Assembly (NCBI GenBank): GCA_015075185.1
Contig: JABTUW010000005.1
Coordinates: 620,001-684,000 of the forward strand
Direction: 5' to 3'
DNA from: Anaerolineales bacterium
GTDB lineage: Bacteria; Chloroflexota; Anaerolineae; 4572-78; J111
Length of the DNA stretch: 64,000 nt
The notes below the pieces were generated by a model, which worked only from the letters and a program-made list of their open reading frames with translations, was not told where the DNA came from and ran no database searches. The stretch's first letter is position 1; each line of letters begins with the position of its first letter. Shown here piece after piece: positions 48,774 to 56,975 of the stretch. The translations under genes and the position numbers were made by a program.

Positions 48774-49199
48774 TTAGAGCTTGGCAGGATAGCCTGCTGA
48801 GAAAGACCCTCCCTCTGTCGCCGTTACCGTGACGGTGCCAGCAGCGTCCCCAACACCCGCCAAGGTAACAGAGCAGCTACTGGTGCAAGTTGTGCTGGCT
48901 GTGGTACCACTTTGTGAGTCGGTTGCCGTGACCGAACTGCTGCGAGAAACGGTGATGGTGACTACCACATCGTTCCCATTGCCACCCCCTGTCCGCTCGG
49001 CAGAAACATTGGTGATGACCCCGCAGCTACCCGGCTGAAGCGCATTGGTAATCCGGCAGTAAACCTGGGCAACGGTGGGACCTAAGGTCAATAAAATGGC
49101 AATCACAACGATAGCGACCAGGACCAGGATCAAGGCATACTCGACCAGCCCCTGGCCCTTTTGGGGCAAACGCAGAAATTGGAGGATTTTTTTGAACAT
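48774..49199 (-). CDS. Flp/Fap-type pilin with extended C-terminal domain
   Basis: 141 residues. The N-terminus has a class III prepilin pattern, KGQGLVEYALILVLVAI, with cleavage expected after the glycine before QGLVEYAL, then a long hydrophobic helix. Classic Flp pilins end soon after this helix. Here ~85 extra residues follow, rich in Ser/Thr/Val (TITVSRSSSVTATDSQSG) with three or four cysteines, like a small Ig-type domain. No tad/cpa assembly genes are in the window. The GGTAAG before the ATG is a modest ribosome binding site, and an overlapping upstream frame (49130-49240) has a better one. Confidence 0.85.
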   Translation of the reverse strand: MFKKILQFLRLPQKGQGLVEYALILVLVAIVVIAILLTLGPTVAQVYCRITNALQPGSCGVITNVSAERTGGGNGNDVVVTITVSRSSSVTATDSQSGTTASTTCTSSCSVTLAGVGDAAGTVTVTATEGGSFSAGYPAKL

Positions 49200-49240
49200 C
49201 TTACCTGGGGATATAGCTGCCAGGGCGAAGCAGCAGCCAT
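49130..49240 (-). CDS. Possible leader ORF overlapping the pilin start (36 codons)
   Basis: ATG 49240 is preceded by a strong AAAGGAG at good spacing, and the frame runs 36 codons through the pilin start in another frame. The product, MAAASPWQLYPQVRC onward, has no known similarity. The upstream RNA also holds a stem TCACTCC/GGAGAGTGA, which includes this ribosome binding site. It may control pilin translation, or be chance. Confidence 0.3.
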   Translation of the reverse strand: MAAASPWQLYPQVRCSKKSSNFCVCPKRARGWSSMP

Positions 49241-49721
49241 ATCACTCTCCTTTCGTGGGAGTGAAGACATAATCAGGTCATCGCCCGTACCTGGGAGACC
49301 AGGATCAGGATACTGTTCGTAACGAGGCTAACAGGGTAAGTGTTCAGGAGGAAGCGGATATAGAATTTTTTGGTTAGCAGAGAAAAAAATAGAAAACAAT
49401 AACCTTTTAATAAATAATTATCGCCAAACCACCTGAGACCACTAAACCCGATAGATGAGTAAACGAACAGTTATAAATTTTTCCTGGTCTCAATGCTTTG
49501 ATGGATTAGGATGCCACACTGGCTAACAGAAGTGCGGCGCCGATAACTGTAAGTTTAACTTCATTGGGCTGAAAAATAGGTCAATAACAATCCTCCTTTC
49601 GTTATCTTGATCCAGACAATAAAAAAACCGGGTAATTAAAGCCCAGTTTTATTATAAGTGATAATTTTACAGAATTGTAGATGCAAAAGTACTTCTTACG
49701 AATTCAACTCCCTTGCCCTAA
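49241..49721. terminator. Intergenic region with a bidirectional terminator at 49617-49650
   Basis: AAAACCGGG (49624-49632) pairs with CCCAGTTTT (49642-49650), one wobble pair included, with a 9-base loop. T-tracts follow on both strands, so it can stop transcription in both directions. Hairpins CCTGG/CCAGG near 49295 and TCACTCC/GGAGAGTGA near 49250 lie in the pilin leader. The AT-rich stretch 49360-49610 holds no gene that I can see. Confidence 0.6.
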
Positions 49722-49950
49722 AGTACTTGGAAATATGCTTGCCGGGATGCCTTGCGCTCCCATCCTGTCGGCATCAATGCAGAAGGGCAGGTCGCCTTTG
49801 ATGACGCCGAGATATGTCTCGGTGAGCAAGCACTCCGCTGCTGCCAGGGTCAGGCTGTTTTCCCTGCACCGGGCGAGGCTTTCATCAAGCCAGGGGGTAC
49901 CTTTGCCGTTTCACGTGTTGCTCGGCAATGGGGCTATGTCTCAGCGATGA
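49722..49950 (+). pseudogene. Possible gene remnant next to the Crp/Fnr gene
   Basis: An open frame after a stop at 49719 reads DALRSHPVGINAEGQVAFDD, then CLGEQALRCCQGQAVFPAPGE and FIKPGGTFAVSRVARQWGYV, and runs into the 3' end of the Crp/Fnr gene on the other strand. It looks like part of an enzyme, but no start codon with a ribosome binding site is present and I cannot name the family. Confidence 0.3.
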
Positions 49951-50683
49951 TAGCCGCTAGCCGCAGCTTATCGGCGATGGCCACCCACTGCCGTCCGGTG
50001 CGGATGAGACCCTCCTTTTGGAACTGGCTCATCACCCGGCTGGCGGTCTCGACGGTGGTGCCAGTCAGCTCCGCCAAATCCTGCCGTGACAGGGGCATTT
50101 GGATGAGCAGCCCCTCCGGCTGCGGTTCGCCCAGTTTCTCGGCCAGCTTGAGTAAGGCCGCCGCAATCCGCTGTTCAACCGAATGGGCGCTGAGCTGGCG
50201 AATCGTCTCATGCGCTGCTTTCAGCCGCCGGGCCATGACTTCCAGCGCGGTCACCGTGACCGACGGGTAACGCCGGAGGATAGCCTGGAAATCATCGGCG
50301 GCAACAGCCAGAATACAGCACATCGTTTGGGCCAGGGCCGTATCAGGGTAAGTTTCAGCGCCCAAAACTGAGAGGCTGCCAAAGAACTCGCCCGGCGTCA
50401 GAATATCCAGCAGCACGTCCTGCCCACTCAGCGTATGTTGAAGCAGTTTTACCTTGCCGACAGCGACCACGTAGAGCCGGGCGGCCGGGTCGCCGGCGTA
50501 GTAAATAGGCTGGCCCGGTTCATAGCCGTAATCGTGAAACAATTGATTGACCTCGGCCACCGCCTCACCGGATAGATCGGCGAAGAAAGGCACCCGGCTC
50601 AGGATGTCCAGCCGGGTGTGGATGGTACACATCTGCGGCTCAATGTCTTCCAGCTTTAAGGGGGTGCTGCGGCGAGTGGCCAT
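49934..50683 (-). CDS. Crp/Fnr family transcriptional regulator
   Basis: 249 residues from ATG 50683 (GGAGGAG upstream; an in-frame GTG 33 bases earlier is less likely). The N-terminal cNMP-type beta-barrel (FFADLSGEAVAEVNQLF, YYAGDPAARLYVVAVGKVKL, LTPGEFFGSLSVLG) is followed by a dimer helix and an HTH, MPLSRQDLAELTGTTVETASR with VMSQFQKEGLI. The recognition helix keeps Glu-x2-Ser-Arg as in FNR. The FNR iron-sulfur cysteines are not arranged in the usual way; cysteines are few (MCTIH, MCCIL), so heme, nucleotide or redox sensing are all possible. It is the best candidate to bind the TGAC-N4-GTCA sites. Confidence 0.92.
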   Translation of the reverse strand: MATRRSTPLKLEDIEPQMCTIHTRLDILSRVPFFADLSGEAVAEVNQLFHDYGYEPGQPIYYAGDPAARLYVVAVGKVKLLQHTLSGQDVLLDILTPGEFFGSLSVLGAETYPDTALAQTMCCILAVAADDFQAILRRYPSVTVTALEVMARRLKAAHETIRQLSAHSVEQRIAAALLKLAEKLGEPQPEGLLIQMPLSRQDLAELTGTTVETASRVMSQFQKEGLIRTGRQWVAIADKLRLAAIIAET

Positions 50684-50876
50684 GGGACAAACTTCTCCTC
50701 CATCCGATCTTACCACGTCTCAGTTGAAAATACCAGATTTTCCGACACACGCGGTGAGGAGGTTAAAGCGTTCATTCTAAAACCAGGAGCGAATGTAAGA
50801 GAGAGGTGTAATGATTACGATTCAATCTCCTCCTTCATCTACGTGATGAATAGCTCATGGGCGTTGTACTGCTCGG

Positions 50877-51542
50877 TCAGAAAGGCCGCAACTCTGGGGA
50901 GATGGTCTGCCAATCCTTGAGGAAGCGCTCCAGGCCAGCATCCGTGAGGGGATGTTTGACGATCTGCATGAGCACGCTAAAGGGCATGGTCGCAATGTCA
51001 GCCCCGGCCAGCGCCGCCTCGATGACGTGCAAGGGGTGGCGAATACTGGCGGCCAGCACTTCTGTCGTAAAGCCATAAATTCGCTTGATTTGGGCGAGCT
51101 GTTCGACGACTTCCATGCCATTCTGGCCAGTATCGTCAAGCCGGCCGACAAAAGGGCTGACATAGGTGGCTCCGGCTTTCATCGCCAGCAGCCCTTGGGT
51201 CGCATTGAAGACCAGGGTGACGTTGGTGGGTATCCCCGCTTTCGTACACTGCCAGACTGCTTTTATCCCTTCCGGAGTGCAGGGAATTTTAGCAATCACG
51301 TTCGGCGCCCAGGAAGTCACCAACTTAGCCTCCCGTACCATCGCCTCGGCCTCCAGGCTCACCGTTTCAGCGCTGACCGTAGCTCGCTCGCCGATAATCT
51401 CGCTGATCGCCAGAATATTTTCTTGAAAAGCTCGCCCTGCTTTGGCGGCCAGGGTAGGGTTTGTGGTTACACCATCCAATATTCCCCATGACGCCGCCGT
51501 TCGAATTTCATCCAACACTGCCGTATCTAAAAAAATTTTCAT
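50877..51542 (-). CDS. Transaldolase/fructose-6-phosphate aldolase (FSA/TalC type)
   Basis: 221 residues, the short TIM-barrel class. MKIFLDTAVLDEIRTA and GVTTNPTLAAKAG open the barrel; the Schiff-base lysine is Lys85 in NVIAKIPCT; TNVTLVFNATQGLLAMKAGA and TYVSPFVGRLDD follow. Such enzymes move dihydroxyacetone units or cleave fructose-6-phosphate. AAGGAG precedes the ATG. It lies downstream of folE and a flavoprotein remnant on the same strand. Confidence 0.93.
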   Translation of the reverse strand: MKIFLDTAVLDEIRTAASWGILDGVTTNPTLAAKAGRAFQENILAISEIIGERATVSAETVSLEAEAMVREAKLVTSWAPNVIAKIPCTPEGIKAVWQCTKAGIPTNVTLVFNATQGLLAMKAGATYVSPFVGRLDDTGQNGMEVVEQLAQIKRIYGFTTEVLAASIRHPLHVIEAALAGADIATMPFSVLMQIVKHPLTDAGLERFLKDWQTISPELRPF

Positions 51543-51596
51543 CAGATCTCCTTACTGATACCTACTGCTATTTTGGGTAGCTAATATCCTCAGATA

Positions 51597-51812
51597 TTAC
51601 GCTGGTAGCCTCCCTTTTAAGTTTTCCGGCCCAAACGGGCCGGGCTGGGCGATCAGTTCCCGGGCTGCCTCTACTTGATCCCACACGTTCCACAACAATA
51701 CTCCGCGTACCCGGCCATCTCGTAAATAGTAGATAACTCCCTTACGATATGGCTCCTGCCAGTCCGCTACCGTCTCCAGGCGAGCGTCCAGTTCACCGAC
51801 GGCTTCTCTATA
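51597..51812 (-). pseudogene. C-terminal remnant of an FAD/NAD(P)-dependent oxidoreductase
   Basis: About 70 codons without a start read EAVGELDARLETVADW, YRKGVIYYLRDGRVRGVLL and WNVWDQVEAARELI to a stop. This is the C-terminal domain typical of ferredoxin/rubredoxin reductase-like flavoproteins (Reductase_C). The intact homologues have ~330 residues before it, which are absent: the fragment abuts the folE stop at 51808. A deletion or recombination joined the two genes. Confidence 0.75.
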
Positions 51813-52422
51813 GAAGGGCCAGCAATTCCTGGCGGGCCTGGCGATCTGTCTTAAAAATCCCCCGCATAACCTTGGTGACCATGCGGGTGCTGTGTCTCTT
51901 AATCCCCCGCATCCGGGCGCACATATGCGCCGCCTCGACGACAACAGCTACCCCTTTAGGCTGGAGGGTGGTTTCCAGAAATTCAGCGATCTGTTGGGTT
52001 AGGTTTTCTTGGACCTGCAAGCGCCGGGCAAACATCTCCACCGTACGTGGTATTTTTGAGAGACCCAGAATTTTACGATCCGGAATATAGGCGACGTGCG
52101 CCTGGCCGTAGAAGGGGAGCAGGTGATGCTCACACAGGCTAAAGAAATCAATATCCCGGACAATGACGATGTCATCATAGTCGGCCTCGAAGATAGCCCC
52201 ATTGATTAAGGCCGCCGGGTCGGTTTGATAACCGGCCAGGAGTTCGTCATACATCCGGGCTACCCGTTCTGGCGTCCGTTGTAAACCTTCCCGGTTGGGG
52301 TTTTCACCTACCCTGACAAGCAGATTTCGAATCAGATGGGCTACTTGATCATTATGAGTAACCAGTTCCGGCCATTCACCGGTCTTTTTAATAAGATTTA
52401 ATTGATCCAATTGCAGCATCAT
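51808..52422 (-). CDS. folE: GTP cyclohydrolase I
   Basis: 204 residues. Zinc and catalytic motifs are present: FFSLCEHHLLPFYGQAHVAYIP, then LGLSKIPRTVEMFARRLQVQE, and the late Cys in EAAHMCARMRGI. It converts GTP to dihydroneopterin triphosphate, the first step to folate or queuosine-type products. AGGAG lies 10 bases before ATG 52422. The last residues (LLALL) end at a junction with a flavoprotein remnant, but the catalytic protein is complete. It follows the TrmB-like gene by 27 bp and shares its promoter. Confidence 0.96.
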   Translation of the reverse strand: MMLQLDQLNLIKKTGEWPELVTHNDQVAHLIRNLLVRVGENPNREGLQRTPERVARMYDELLAGYQTDPAALINGAIFEADYDDIVIVRDIDFFSLCEHHLLPFYGQAHVAYIPDRKILGLSKIPRTVEMFARRLQVQENLTQQIAEFLETTLQPKGVAVVVEAAHMCARMRGIKRHSTRMVTKVMRGIFKTDRQARQELLALL

Positions 52423-52449
52423 GTTAATAAAACTCCTTTTGACTAATAA

Positions 52450-53355
52450 CTAAGTGACACTCTTCTCCGAGTTGGGGAAATCATTCGCCTCCGAGGTGGT
52501 TTTGTTACTCTCACCGCCTACCAGCCGGATCATGTGCTCTAGCCAGCCCTCCTGATGCCCATTGGTCTTCAGGGAGGCAAGGATTGAGCGGGTTTCAGCT
52601 TTCAGCAACTCGCCCAGGCGACTCCCCAAATCGCCTACCACGGCAGCGAAAGCGATACTATGGCGGATATACCAGGTGGCTAACTCGACCAGAAGCCGTT
52701 GCCGGGTACGAACGGCCAACGTTTCTTCACCCGGACCAATTTCGCCGGTCAGAACTTCGGCGCGATCTGGCACCACCACTAACCAGCGGTGCTGCTGTTC
52801 AGGGGCAACCTGGTAACGATAAATCTGGCCTCGGCAACCGCCGCACTCCTGGGGGCAAGCAGCCTGACAAAGAGTGATTATCTCTACACCCCGTGCTTCT
52901 GCCTGGGCCAGGGGCTCGGCCAGGTTCAAAGCCTCCTGGGGCCAAATAGCCACTAGAACCCGTTCCTGAGCGGCACTGAGGAGGGCGCGGGCATGTTCTA
53001 ATAACGCTGGATAACCTCGCGTATTGCCGACATACTCGTATTCGGCCGGGCTACTGATCTCGTTTAACGCCTGCTGAGCGGCGTCTAGGGTTTCCTGGAA
53101 TTGACTGCGGAGCCGCTGGATGAGTTCTTCGGCCGGCAGGGGGGCGTACTGGACTCCCCCAGGAATGTCGAGACGGATCACAGCCCCTCGCTCCTCCAGC
53201 TTTTGTAACACGGCATAGATATTGGCTCGAGGCAAACCCGATAATTTAGCCAATTCGTAACCGTTGAGGGGGCTGCGCTGAAGCAAGGCAGTATACGCCC
53301 GCGCCTCATATTCTGAGAAGCCAAGTTGTTGCAGGGATATTATGGGGTAATTCAT
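52450..53355 (-). CDS. TrmB family transcriptional regulator
   Basis: 301 residues from ATG 53355 (GGAGGAG upstream). The N-terminal winged helix, LGFSEYEARAYTALLQRSPL with GYELAKLSGLPRANIYAVLQ, is the TrmB domain. A coiled-coil helix and a C-terminal ligand domain with YVGNTRGYPALLEHARAL and a cysteine-rich CPQECGGCRG follow. Classic TrmB proteins sense sugars; the cysteine cluster could bind metal or sense redox. The promoter carries a palindromic operator, so autoregulation is likely, and folE follows in the same transcript. Confidence 0.88.
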   Translation of the reverse strand: MNYPIISLQQLGFSEYEARAYTALLQRSPLNGYELAKLSGLPRANIYAVLQKLEERGAVIRLDIPGGVQYAPLPAEELIQRLRSQFQETLDAAQQALNEISSPAEYEYVGNTRGYPALLEHARALLSAAQERVLVAIWPQEALNLAEPLAQAEARGVEIITLCQAACPQECGGCRGQIYRYQVAPEQQHRWLVVVPDRAEVLTGEIGPGEETLAVRTRQRLLVELATWYIRHSIAFAAVVGDLGSRLGELLKAETRSILASLKTNGHQEGWLEHMIRLVGGESNKTTSEANDFPNSEKSVT

Positions 53356-53369
53356 TACTCCTCCAATTC

Positions 53370-53418
53370 GTAGTTGTGATAACAACTACTATTATACGCA
53401 AAAGGAGAAATTTGTCAA
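53370..53418 (-). promoter_or_regulatory. Consensus promoter and palindromic operator of the trmB-folE transcript
   Basis: On the minus strand TTGACA (53413-53418) and TATAAT (53391-53396), both perfect, are 16 bp apart. Directly downstream of the -10 box, over the start point, lies GTAGTTGT-N4-ACAACTAC (53370-53389) with perfect 8-bp arms. A very strong promoter closed by a repressor is the obvious reading. Confidence 0.7.
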
Positions 53419-53776
53419 GAGCCTGTGGATTGCAGCAACTCTAAATTTGGGGAGCGGTTGAGAAAGAGTGCGTTATCAGGGAATCAATGTTTCTGTTTGA
53501 ATACAAGGGGGTGTGAGAAGGCTGTGCCCGGCATCAGTAAGAAGAGCAACAGTAAAGTAGTCCGCATATATTTGCCGAAAATCAAGTCCCACCCGATGAG
53601 GACCTCCCAAATTGCCGAGACCGGCAAAAAGAGGTGAGGGTCTACCAAGTAAATGGTGTGACGGACCAGAGCTTCGGAGTAGTAGAAAAGGAGTCAATAG
53701 TTCCGGTATGAGAAAAAGTCAGGGTCATCGTTGAACTCCTTTGATTGTTACTTATTGACCATCAGAATAACCCTGT
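53419..53776. other. Intergenic region without recognised gene
   Basis: About 358 bp. One plus-strand frame (53425-53637) is open but has no known similarity or ribosome binding site. A hairpin CCTGTT/AACAGG (53773-53790) overlaps the 3' end of the glutamate dehydrogenase gene and may be part of its terminator. Confidence 0.4.
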
Positions 53777-55088
53777 TTAAGGGAACAGGCCGCGCTGCTG
53801 AATGGCTTCGGCGACCCGTCGCACGGCCAGCCGATAAGCTGCTGTCCGCAGGTCAAGATTCCGCTCGCGGGCCAGTGACCACACTTCGCTGAAAGCCCGC
53901 CCCATCATTTTAGCCAGTTGGCTACGCACCTCGGCCACATCCCAAAAGAACCATTGTCGCCCCTGAACCCACTCGAAGTAGGAACAGATGACCCCACCGG
54001 CATTGGCCAGAATATCTGGAACGATGGGAATACCGCGCTCCTGGAGGATTGCCTCGGCTTCGAAAGTCGTCGGTCCATTCGCGCCCTCTACGATCAGGCG
54101 GGCGCGAATCTGGGGGGCATTCGTGGCGGTAAGTTGATTTTCAATCGCTGCAGGGATTAGCACGTCAACGTCGAGCGTGAGCAGTTCGGCATTGGTGATC
54201 AGGTCGGCCTGACAATCGGCGCTGTATTCAGAGAGCAGCAGGCCAGGGTTATGGCGGGCATATTCAGTCAAGGTGGGCAAATCAAGGCCACACGGGTTAT
54301 AAAGACCCCCGCTCACGTCGCTGACAGCTACGAGCTTACAACCATACTCCTGGGCTAAGATGTTAGCGACAGACGAGCCAACCTTGCCAAAGCCCTGCAC
54401 GGCTACCCACTGCCCTGGGGTCGCATCCCTGCCGGCCCAGCATCTCGACGGCAGCGATAGCAATACCGCGCCCCGTCGCCTCTTTTCGACCTGGGGAGCC
54501 GTACAGGGTAATCGGTTTGCCGGTCGCAATCTCCGGCATAGCCTGATCCTGAAGCATTGAAATCGTGTCCACAATCCAGGCCATCGTTTGTTCATTGGTA
54601 TTAATATCGGGCGCCAGAATATCCCGCTTGCCGCCCAGGATCGGCAGGATCATGGCCGCGTAGCGCCGGGTAAGCCGTCTTCGTTCACCCGCAGACAGGC
54701 TAGCCGGATCGACCACCACTCCCCCTTTGGCTCCACCGAAGGGTAAATTAGCGACGGCGCATTTGAACGTCATCAGCATGGCCAGGGCGCGCACCTCTTC
54801 CAGGTTGATGCTCGGGTGAAAGCGCAGGCCCCCTTGGCACAGTCCTCGCGCCGATGAGTGTTGCACTCGATAACCGGTATAAACAGAGATGGTTTCATCG
54901 TCGCGCATAATCGGCAGCGCCACCGTCAATTCGCGCTCCGGCTGCCGGAGGATGGCGCGAAGGCCATCATCGAGGGCGAGCTGATTGCATGCTCGATCAA
55001 AATGAGCGAAGATCGTGGTCATTAAGTCGCTGTCAACAACCTGACTTGGGGTAGTTACCCAGGTAGGTGTTTTAAGCATTAACGCCAT
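53777..55088 (-). pseudogene. Glu/Leu/Phe/Val dehydrogenase interrupted by a one-base frameshift
   Basis: Two frames together encode a complete dehydrogenase of ~436 residues. The first (from ATG 55088) has CQGGLRFHPSINLEEVRALA, the catalytic PFGGAKGGVVVDP and ATGRGIAIAAVEMLGRQG. The second has WVAVQGFGKVGSSVANILAQ (the NAD(P) loop) and ILANAGGVICSYFEWVQ. They join at a run of four G (54417-54420, CCCC on the coding strand). Removing one base gives the expected GCDPGQWVAVQGFG. This is a sequencing or assembly error, a recent mutation or, least likely, a programmed shift. The enzyme deaminates glutamate to 2-oxoglutarate. Confidence 0.85.
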
Positions 55089-55239
55089 ACTATAGTTCCT
55101 AATTTTAGCCAGAGACTCGCGGGCCTGGCTGCAGGTCGAGCCATCATCGCTAACTCATCGAATAGCTCCTGATACGAGGTGGTAGCTTCGGCCTGAACGA
55201 TCCGTTATCGGCTCTCCAGCCCAATCCTCCTGTAATTGT

Positions 55240-55569
55240 CTAATGCAGATTATCCTTTTGTACCTGGGACAGGATTTGTTGTCGAGCCATAGGATCATCA
55301 AAAGTCGCAGCCAAATCTTTCAAGAACGATCTGACCTGGGGATCCTCAGATAGTTGGTAGTGACTCCCCACTCGTTCGACCAGCCCGGCCAGTTGCAAAT
55401 CGTTCATAATTCGCTCCAATAAAGGCAGGTGCCCAAGAGACAGCCGTTCGGCCAATTGTTGGAGATTTTTGGTCACTTCTGGGCGTTGGTGGAGAAAAAG
55501 CAGAAGGCGCAGCTTTTGGAACGAGTCGATACGTTTGACTTCAATAAAATCGGTGATTGAGCCTTTCAC
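55240..55569 (-). CDS. Small winged-helix-like protein (109 aa)
   Basis: No named family. The pattern FQKLRLLLFLHQRPEVTKNL, LAERLSLGHLPLLERIMNDL and QLAGLVERVGSHYQLSE is that of a MarR/DtxR-like winged helix with a wing strand, followed by a C-terminal helix. It lies ~150 bp upstream of the glutamate dehydrogenase gene on the same strand and may regulate it. The ribosome binding site (AAGGTTGCTGTGAAAGG region) is acceptable. Confidence 0.65.
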   Translation of the reverse strand: MKGSITDFIEVKRIDSFQKLRLLLFLHQRPEVTKNLQQLAERLSLGHLPLLERIMNDLQLAGLVERVGSHYQLSEDPQVRSFLKDLAATFDDPMARQQILSQVQKDNLH

Positions 55570-55631
55570 AGCAACCTTCCTATGTATCTAATCAGTCTGA
55601 TCCCGTTTACCGTTGCCGCAGGTCATACCAA

Positions 55632-55838
55632 CTAAAGAGCAGAATTAGCAGCTTCCGGCCATTTTTGCGGATCGTGACCAAACCATTTTCGCAGGGACGA
55701 GCTGGGCGCAATCTCTTTCAGCCACAAGTCGAGCGCCAGCTCTTTCTTTTTTACACCCCGCGGCCAGATGCGATCAACGAGCACGCGGAAACCATCTTCT
55801 TTATCCGGCGGACCATAGGCACGTTTGAGCTTAATCAT
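55632..55838 (-). pseudogene. Truncated DUF488 family gene
   Basis: 68 residues: IKLKRAYGPPDKEDGFRVLV, then DRIWPRGVKKKELALDLWLK, ending EIAPSSSLRKWFGHDPQKWP. This is the N-terminal half of DUF488 proteins (~115-125 residues). Right after the WFGHDP motif the frame turns into EAANSAL and stops. The C-terminal helices are missing, so the gene is broken. Its start lies just downstream of the Rnk-like gene on the same strand. Confidence 0.75.
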
Positions 55839-55844
55839 TTTGCC

Positions 55845-56354
55845 TTAAGCGTAATCATCAAAAACCTCTTGATACTTCGATAATTTCGACAGTGTCTCCT
55901 GCCACCGGGTTGGGGCGGCGGGCGAAAAATCAACTGTCTCGGCCTCCGCGATGCCGTTGGCTTCAGGCTGATACAGAATTTGTTTGACCTGCAGGCGGCT
56001 GATCCCACTCGGCACGGGCCACTCCACGGTGTCGCCGACCCGGTAGCCCAACATAGCCGTGCCAATGGGGGCCAGCACCGAGATTTTATTCTGGTCAATA
56101 TCGGCCTCGTTTGGGAAAACCAGGGTGTAGGTCATCTCTTCCCCGGTTTCCAGATCTTCCAGACAAACGGTGGAATTCATGGTAATGACATCGGCCGGGA
56201 CATGAGCGGATGGGACCACCTGCGCCCGCACCAACTCGCCGGCTAACTCGGCCAGGTCAGCCGGGTCGTACTCATTAAAGCGCCGGGCCACTTCAAGCAG
56301 CTCGCTCAAATGCTTCAGATCCAAATCGGTAATATAGATGCCTCGGTGTTTCAT
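55845..56354 (-). CDS. Rnk/GreA-like transcription elongation factor-type protein
   Basis: 169 residues. Two ATGs lie side by side; AGGAG is 2 bases from the first (56357) but 5 from the second, so I chose 56354. The N-terminal helix RGIYITDLDLKHLSELLEV and the C-terminal FKBP-like domain (ISVLAPIGTAMLGYRVGDTVEWPVPSGISRLQV) match Rnk, a GreA/GreB relative with a short coiled coil that binds RNA polymerase. A ~30-residue tail after the FKBP domain is unusual. It follows an unknown gene by 32 bp. Confidence 0.85.
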   Translation of the reverse strand: MKHRGIYITDLDLKHLSELLEVARRFNEYDPADLAELAGELVRAQVVPSAHVPADVITMNSTVCLEDLETGEEMTYTLVFPNEADIDQNKISVLAPIGTAMLGYRVGDTVEWPVPSGISRLQVKQILYQPEANGIAEAETVDFSPAAPTRWQETLSKLSKYQEVFDDYA

Positions 56355-56386
56355 CATAGCTCCTTGTCTGTCGAAAATTAGATAGC

Positions 56387-56947
56387 TCAAACCTGGCGTT
56401 CCCAAAGCTTGAGGGGTGGGGCAAAAATGGAAGAGAGCAGGTTGGCATAGCCGGTCTTATGCCTCACCGCCTCCTCTGTTACCAGGTTCACATCCAAAAT
56501 GGAGTGATAGCCGGCCAACAGGGGCGAGGGCAGCTCCTGCAGGCATTGGGCCAGCCCGCGATCCAGGGAGGCGATCAGGGCCTCCAGGGCCGCCGACGTC
56601 GTTTCGACCACGACCACCAGATGAATGGCAGCCTCCAGCGGCAGATGTTCCTCTGCTTCCGCATCAGGATTAGCGGATGGCTCAAATACATAGACCGCCC
56701 GTACCCGTTTGTCGTTGGCCGCTAGAGTCTCGGCCACGCCTTTGGCCAGGCCATATTTGAAGCTCTGGAAGAGCGCCCGGCGTTGGAGCAAGCGTTCCAG
56801 GCTCAACTCCTGCTCCACCGGGGCCAGCTTGTCATAGGTCTGCTCCAGGGCGTCGTGACAGATTCTTTTGGCGATGTTGTCCAAATGGATCACCGGGCCG
56901 GTCGAAAGGGTTCCGGCGATTTCAATTTGTGACATGGTGAATGTCAT
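56387..56947 (-). CDS. Unknown protein (186 aa)
   Basis: Not assigned to a named family. GGAGG 7 bases upstream fixes ATG 56947. The protein is helical in its first half (ERLLQRRALFQSFKYGLAKG) and then has a beta-alpha-beta unit, RVRAVYVFEPSANPDAE, IHLVVVVETTSAALEALIA and SILDVNLVTEEAVR, resembling a small nucleotidyltransferase-like or ferredoxin-like fold. It heads the operon with the Rnk-like gene. A palindrome (56976-56993) and a repeated 50-bp box (57060-57110) lie upstream. Confidence 0.7.
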   Translation of the reverse strand: MTFTMSQIEIAGTLSTGPVIHLDNIAKRICHDALEQTYDKLAPVEQELSLERLLQRRALFQSFKYGLAKGVAETLAANDKRVRAVYVFEPSANPDAEAEEHLPLEAAIHLVVVVETTSAALEALIASLDRGLAQCLQELPSPLLAGYHSILDVNLVTEEAVRHKTGYANLLSSIFAPPLKLWERQV

Positions 56948-56975
56948 CGTTAACCTCCGATAAGATGTTCAGATA

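Noticed and set aside
49200..49320. Cyclic di-GMP (GEMM) riboswitch before the pilin gene
   Set aside because: The hairpins and a GAAAGG loop recall it at first sight, but the conserved core of the known class is absent.
53425..53637. ORF of 70 codons downstream of the trmB promoter on the plus strand
   Set aside because: No start signals and no family similarity; its beginning overlaps the promoter region of the divergent gene.
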